Both the position numbers and the translations under genes were made by a program. This document shows, in pieces, positions 7,625 to 10,135 of a stretch of 10,135 nt of DNA. Each line of letters starts with the position of its first letter. The stretch's first letter is position 1. Under the pieces are notes generated by a model, which was given only the letters and a program-made list of their open reading frames with translations, did no database searches and was not told the origin of the DNA. This DNA is from Nitrospinaceae bacterium (GTDB lineage: Bacteria; Nitrospinota; Nitrospinia; Nitrospinales; VA-1), in assembly GCA_016763735.1 (NCBI GenBank), contig JAESTE010000167.1, positions 1 to 10,135 of the forward strand, read 5' to 3'.

Positions 7625-8029
7625 ATGTTGATGCCCAAAAGGGTTAAGTATAGAAAACGCCATAAAGGCAGAATGCGTGGAACGGCTTATCGTGGCGGAT
7701 CGCTGAGTTTTGGTACCTTTGGCCTGCAGGCTTTGGAGTGTGGGCGTATCACCAACCGGCAGATTGAGGCGGCGCGAATTGCAATGACACGCCATGTTAA
7801 GCGTGGTGGAAAAATCTGGCTTAGAATTTTTCCGGACAAGCCGGTTTCGAAGAAGCCGCTGGAAACCAGAATGGGTAAGGGTAAAGGTAATCCGGAATTT
7901 TGGGTGGCGGTTGTTAAGCCTGGGCGTATGCTCTATGAAATGGAAGGTGTCCCTGAGCCTGTTGCAAAAGAGGCATTTCGTCTTGCGGCTCATAAGCTGT
8001 CGGTGGCAACCCGATTTGTTGCGAAATAA
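7625..8029 (+). CDS. rplP: 50S ribosomal protein L16
   Basis: L16 sits by the A site and the 5S rRNA region and is required for late 50S maturation. The protein is 134 residues, normal. It opens [19 protein letters not shown] and has [11 protein letters not shown], then [34 protein letters not shown], then [27 protein letters not shown]. The Arg of RMGKGKG is the position hydroxylated by YcfD in E. coli; no such enzyme is visible here. GGAG (7611–7614) lies 10 bases before the ATG at 7625. An out-of-frame ATG at 7618 lies between them and would read 9 codons (to TAA at 7645–7647). The in-frame ATG at 7631 is a less likely start. Confidence 0.97.
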   Translation: MLMPKRVKYRKRHKGRMRGTAYRGGSLSFGTFGLQALECGRITNRQIEAARIAMTRHVKRGGKIWLRIFPDKPVSKKPLETRMGKGKGNPEFWVAVVKPGRMLYEMEGVPEPVAKEAFRLAAHKLSVATRFVAK

Positions 8030-8047
8030 TTGAACGGAAAATAGGTA

Positions 8048-8278
8048 ATGAAAGCACAAGAGATTAGAGATCTTTCGGATAAAGAGCAGCGGGATAAGGT
8101 GACGGACCTAGGTCAGGAAATTTTCAACCTCAGATTCCAGTTGGCGACAGGGAAAATTGAAAATCCCAGCCGCTTGAAAAGTCTTCGTCGGGATGTCGCG
8201 AGAATTAAAACCATACAGCAGGAAGCGAAGGGTGATTCCCCGCAACCTGTAAAAGAAACAACTGAAGAAAAAAAATAA
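8048..8278 (+). CDS. rpmC: 50S ribosomal protein L29
   Basis: L29 is a small helical-hairpin protein at the tunnel exit beside L23. The first 60 residues match the family: MKAQEIRDLSDKEQRDKV, then EIFNLRFQLATGKIENPSRLKSLRRDVARIKT. The total is 76 residues. That is a little long for L29 (usually about 60–70) because of a charged, probably disordered tail, DSPQPVKETTEEKK. The upstream site is weak (AGG at 8043–8045, very close to the ATG). The gene is 18 bases after rplP. Unlike the common tight rpmC–rpsQ junction, 52 bases separate it from rpsQ. Confidence 0.95.
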   Translation: MKAQEIRDLSDKEQRDKVTDLGQEIFNLRFQLATGKIENPSRLKSLRRDVARIKTIQQEAKGDSPQPVKETTEEKK

Positions 8279-8330
8279 CGTAATTAGGGTGGAAAGCTAT
8301 CGCCTGGTAATTAACTAATAGGAAATTCCT
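8279..8330 (+). promoter_or_regulatory. rpmC–rpsQ spacer with possible hairpin
   Basis: Two TAATTA copies (8281–8286 and 8308–8313) can pair with each other, enclosing a short inner stem GGTG (8288–8291) with CGCC (8301–8304). Most pairs are A–T, so stability is doubtful. AGGAAA (8320–8325) follows and is the binding site for the TTG start at 8331. There is no T run and no clear promoter. Confidence 0.4.
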
Positions 8331-8609
8331 TTGGAAAAGACTACAAAAAGAAAAGCTCTGCAAGGCTTAGTTGTCAGTAATAAGATGAATAAGACCGTGG
8401 TCGTGCAGGTGGAGCGCAAGTTTGCCCACCCTAAGTTTAAGAAGGTGGTTAAAAGCACTCGTAAATACAATGCGCATGATGAAAATAATGAATGCAACCC
8501 TGGAGACTTTGTCAGCATTGGCGAGACGCGGCCGTTGAGTAAAACCAAGCGTTGGCGGTTGCTGGAGATTATTAAAAAAGGTGTAGTTGAAGAAGGTAAA
8601 GCGTCATGA
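8331..8609 (+). CDS. rpsQ: 30S ribosomal protein S17 (TTG start)
   Basis: S17 is an OB-fold protein that binds 16S rRNA helix 11 early in assembly of the 30S body. The protein is 92 residues. Family sequence begins almost at the start codon: [25 protein letters not shown], then [21 protein letters not shown], then [24 protein letters not shown]. An in-frame TAG at 8319–8321 closes the frame upstream and no ATG or GTG lies between it and the homology. The TTG at 8331 is therefore the start, 7 bases after AGGA. The stop overlaps the rplN start by 4 bases (ATGA), a strong coupling arrangement. The weak start codon could lower initiation relative to its neighbours. Confidence 0.97.
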   Translation: MEKTTKRKALQGLVVSNKMNKTVVVQVERKFAHPKFKKVVKSTRKYNAHDENNECNPGDFVSIGETRPLSKTKRWRLLEIIKKGVVEEGKAS

Positions 8610-8974
8610 TTCAGTTGAGAACCGTTTTAGAGGTAGCAGATAATTCTGGGGCGAAAGTCGTCCAGTGTATTAAGGTGCTGGGTGGGTCGCGCCGCCGCTA
8701 TGCGCGGATTGGTGATGTGATCGTTGTTGCTGTTAAAGAAGTGGATCCGCAGAGTACTTTGAAAAAGGGTGAGGTAAAAAAAGCAGTAGTAGTTCGCACC
8801 CGTAAAGAAATGCGCAGGTCCAATGGAACTTATATCAAGTTTGATAGTAACGCGGCGGTTCTGATTGGCGATGGAAAAGACCCGGTAGGCACACGAATTT
8901 TTGGGCCTGTTGGAAGGGAATTGCGTGCCAAGAAATATATGAAAATCCTATCGCTTGCGCCGGAGGTGCTGTAG
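8606..8974 (+). CDS. rplN: 50S ribosomal protein L14
   Basis: L14 lies on the subunit interface, contacts 16S rRNA helix 14 through an intersubunit bridge, and is the usual dock for the silencing factor RsfS. The protein is 122 residues, the standard length. It opens [17 protein letters not shown], then [41 protein letters not shown] and [29 protein letters not shown]. It is the first gene of the spc group. It begins inside the end of rpsQ (ATGA overlap), so the S10 and spc groups form one unit with no promoter between them. Its TAG stop shares a base with the rplX GTG. Confidence 0.98.
   Translation: MIQLRTVLEVADNSGAKVVQCIKVLGGSRRRYARIGDVIVVAVKEVDPQSTLKKGEVKKAVVVRTRKEMRRSNGTYIKFDSNAAVLIGDGKDPVGTRIFGPVGRELRAKKYMKILSLAPEVL
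8962..8966 (+). promoter_or_regulatory. Strong Shine-Dalgarno for rplX
   Basis: GGAGG inside the last codons of rplN lies 7 bases before the GTG at 8974. It supports that GTG, which overlaps the rplN stop (TAGTG), as the true rplX start. Confidence 0.8.
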
Positions 8975-9312
8975 TGAAAAAAGCATCCTATAAATTGCAT
9001 CTGAAGAAAGACGATATCGTTCAGGTTATTGCGGGAAAAGAAAAAGGCAAAAAGGGAAAGATTCTTGCTATCTTTCCGGCGCGGGAACGGCTGTCTGTTG
9101 AGAGGTTGAATATGGTCAAACGTCACACGAAGGGTGATGGGAAAACCAAGCAATCGGCTATCGTGGAAAAAGAGGGGACAATCCATATTTCCAATGTTTT
9201 GCTGGTAAGTGATAAGGTTGGAAAAGGTGTTCGGACAAAATTAAAAAAACTAGCCGATGGCAAGCGGGTTCGCGTTTGTTCGAAGACTGGTGATGTGTTG
9301 GATAAGGTATAA
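8974..9312 (+). CDS. rplX: 50S ribosomal protein L24 (GTG start)
   Basis: L24 is an assembly-initiator protein that binds the 5' end of 23S rRNA and sits near the exit tunnel. The protein is 112 residues. A KOW motif is visible in [22 protein letters not shown] (about 13–34), followed by [14 protein letters not shown]. The later part has the typical [11 protein letters not shown] and [15 protein letters not shown]. The first residues, [12 protein letters not shown], form a slightly longer N-terminus than the usual MKIKKGD. The GTG start is set by the preceding GGAGG and the 1-base overlap with rplN. The gap to rplE is 2 bases. Confidence 0.97.
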   Translation: MKKASYKLHLKKDDIVQVIAGKEKGKKGKILAIFPARERLSVERLNMVKRHTKGDGKTKQSAIVEKEGTIHISNVLLVSDKVGKGVRTKLKKLADGKRVRVCSKTGDVLDKV

Positions 9313-9314
9313 AA

Positions 9315-9854
9315 ATGCCCAATTTTAAAAAAGTTTATAACGAAAAGCATAAAGCGGCTATCCAGAAAGATCTTGGTTTGGCGAATGTGATGGAAATTCC
9401 CAAGATGGAAAAGATCACCATTAACATGGGGCTGGGTGAAGCGTTGCAGAATTCCAAGCTGATAGAGTCGGGAGTCGAGCAATTGAAGATTATTTCAGGT
9501 CAGATGCCGGTGGTGACAAAGGCTAAAAAATCCATCTCCAACTTTAAGTTGCGAGAAGGGGTTCCGATTGGTGTGAAAGTGACTATGCGCGGCAACCGGA
9601 TGTATGAGTTTTGGGAGAGGCTGGTTTGTTTTGCGCTTCCCAGGGTACGCGATTTTAAAGGATTGCCGCCGAAAGCGTTTGACGGGCGCGGTAATTATAC
9701 GATTGGATTGAAAGAGCAGTTGATTTTTCCTGAAATCGATTTCGATAAGATTGAGAAGATCAAAGGAATGAATATTACAATCACAACCTCTGCTAAAAAT
9801 GATGAACAGGGTAGATGTTTGCTGACTCATATGGGGCTTCCCCTAAGAAAGTAA
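9315..9854 (+). CDS. rplE: 50S ribosomal protein L5
   Basis: L5 binds 5S rRNA and, in the central protuberance, contacts S13 and P-site tRNA. The protein is 179 residues, normal. Signatures: [82 protein letters not shown], and the C-terminal [19 protein letters not shown]. The ATG at 9315 is 2 bases after the rplX stop, with AAGG (9304–9307) inside the end of rplX as binding site. No irregularity is seen. The stop lies 3 bases before rpsN. Confidence 0.98.
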   Translation: MPNFKKVYNEKHKAAIQKDLGLANVMEIPKMEKITINMGLGEALQNSKLIESGVEQLKIISGQMPVVTKAKKSISNFKLREGVPIGVKVTMRGNRMYEFWERLVCFALPRVRDFKGLPPKAFDGRGNYTIGLKEQLIFPEIDFDKIEKIKGMNITITTSAKNDEQGRCLLTHMGLPLRK

Positions 9855-9857
9855 GGT

Positions 9858-10043
9858 ATGGCAAGAAAATCATTAGTTGCAAAACAAAAAAGAGTGCCAA
9901 AATTTACAGTGCGCGGATACAGCCGATGTAACATCTGTGGGCGACCACGGGCTTTCCTTAGAAAATTCGGAATGTGTCGCATTTGTTTTCGTGAGCGGGC
10001 ATTGCGTGGTGAAATTCCAGGTGTGACGAAGTCCAGCTGGTAG
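9858..10043 (+). CDS. rpsZ: 30S ribosomal protein S14, zinc-binding type (type Z)
   Basis: S14 joins S3 and S10 in the 30S head. At 61 residues this is the short zinc form, not the roughly 100-residue zinc-free form. Four cysteines, C24, C27, C40 and C43, form the CX2C–X12–CX2C ribbon in [13 protein letters not shown] and GMCRICFRE. The start [12 protein letters not shown] and the end [11 protein letters not shown] are typical. It follows rplE by 3 bases, the usual rplE–rpsN order of the spc group. The binding site (TAAGG, overlapping the rplE stop) is very close to the ATG, so initiation may depend on coupling to L5. A zinc-free paralogue induced at low zinc may exist elsewhere; it cannot be seen here. 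The gene is often called rpsN. Confidence 0.96.
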   Translation: MARKSLVAKQKRVPKFTVRGYSRCNICGRPRAFLRKFGMCRICFRERALRGEIPGVTKSSW

Positions 10044-10051
10044 TCGATTCT

Positions 10052-10085
10052 GGTGAGTGTTTTTTTCTCATCGCGATTTTTTTTT
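10052..10085 (+). terminator. Possible intrinsic terminator after rpsN/rpsZ
   Basis: GGTGAG (10052–10057) can pair with CTCATC (10067–10072), with one G·U, around a T-rich 9-base loop. After GCGA comes an uninterrupted run of nine T (10077–10085). The placement 9 bases after the rpsN stop and the T tract fit a rho-independent terminator. The stem is short and a 4-base gap precedes the T run, so it is at best moderate and may be an attenuator that allows read-through. Confidence 0.45.
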
Positions 10086-10135
10086 AGATAAAAATTATAC
10101 TCTGCCAACGTGCGGCGGGGTTGTTGAGTTAATTT
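10086..10135 (+). other. Gene-free end of window, leader of the next gene
   Basis: The last 50 bases hold no start codon with a binding site and no identifiable coding sequence. In the standard order rpsH would follow rpsN within a few bases. A TATACT at 10096–10101 resembles a −10 box, but no −35 hexamer is visible at 16–18 bases. The gene downstream is outside the window. Confidence 0.4.

Noticed and set aside
7493..8059. Long antisense frame (188 codons) opposite the end of rpsC and rplP
   Set aside because: It lies wholly opposite two certain ribosomal protein genes, has no ribosome binding site I can see, and its translation resembles no protein family. It is a shadow frame.
10096..10101. 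TATACT as a −10 promoter element for the next gene
   Set aside because: No −35-like hexamer lies 16–18 bases upstream; that region is the GC-palindrome and T run. It remains possible but is not supported.
1..10135. A novel defence, mobile or biosynthetic system
   Set aside because: Nearly every base is accounted for by conserved translation genes on one strand with tight spacing. No transposase, integrase, repeats, attachment sites or unknown genes were found.

Overview
The window is a continuous run of translation genes on the + strand, in the classic bacterial str–S10–spc order. It holds the 3' end of rpsG, then fusA, tuf, rpsJ, rplC, rplD, rplW, rplB, rpsS, rplV, rpsC, rplP, rpmC, rpsQ, rplN, rplX, rplE and a zinc-type rpsN. 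No gene on the − strand is supported, and I see no mobile element, CRISPR array, RNA gene or phage gene. I did not find an undescribed biological system; this is core chromosome.

Organism: a bacterium of moderate GC content with ordinary Shine-Dalgarno initiation. The phylum cannot be fixed from the sequence alone. The str cluster runs straight into the S10 cluster (the tuf stop overlaps the rpsJ start), an arrangement retained in many lineages outside the Gammaproteobacteria. Some residue choices (EF-Tu NKCD, L2 HPMGGGEGR and RHPCSPWG, L16 [11 protein letters not shown]) remind me of the PVC superphylum or neighbouring deep lineages, but that is an impression from memory and weak evidence.

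Layout: 1–60 is the S7 tail. Positions 79–3411 carry the two elongation GTPases, EF-G and EF-Tu. Positions 3411–8609 carry the S10 group (S10, L3, L4, L23, L2, S19, L22, S3, L16, L29, S17). Positions 8606–10043 carry the start of the spc group (L14, L24, L5, S14). Most junctions are tight: 1-base TAATG, TGATG and TAGTG overlaps, one 4-base ATGA overlap, and gaps of a few bases. This implies one long transcript with translational coupling.

Departures from the ordinary are few. (i) The rplC (L3) frame is broken near 4146, where one extra base or two missing bases split an otherwise canonical protein; a sequence error is the likeliest cause. (ii) An 86-base rpsS–rplV gap can fold into two hairpins. 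(iii) A 52-base gap lies before a TTG-started rpsQ. (iv) A terminator-like hairpin with a nine-T run follows rpsN, and rpsH does not begin within the 92 bases left.

Together the genes supply parts of both ribosomal subunits (the S3/S10/S14 head cluster, the L2/L3/L4/L16 peptidyl-transferase surroundings, the L22/L23/L24/L29 tunnel and exit rim) plus the factors that deliver aminoacyl-tRNA and drive translocation.
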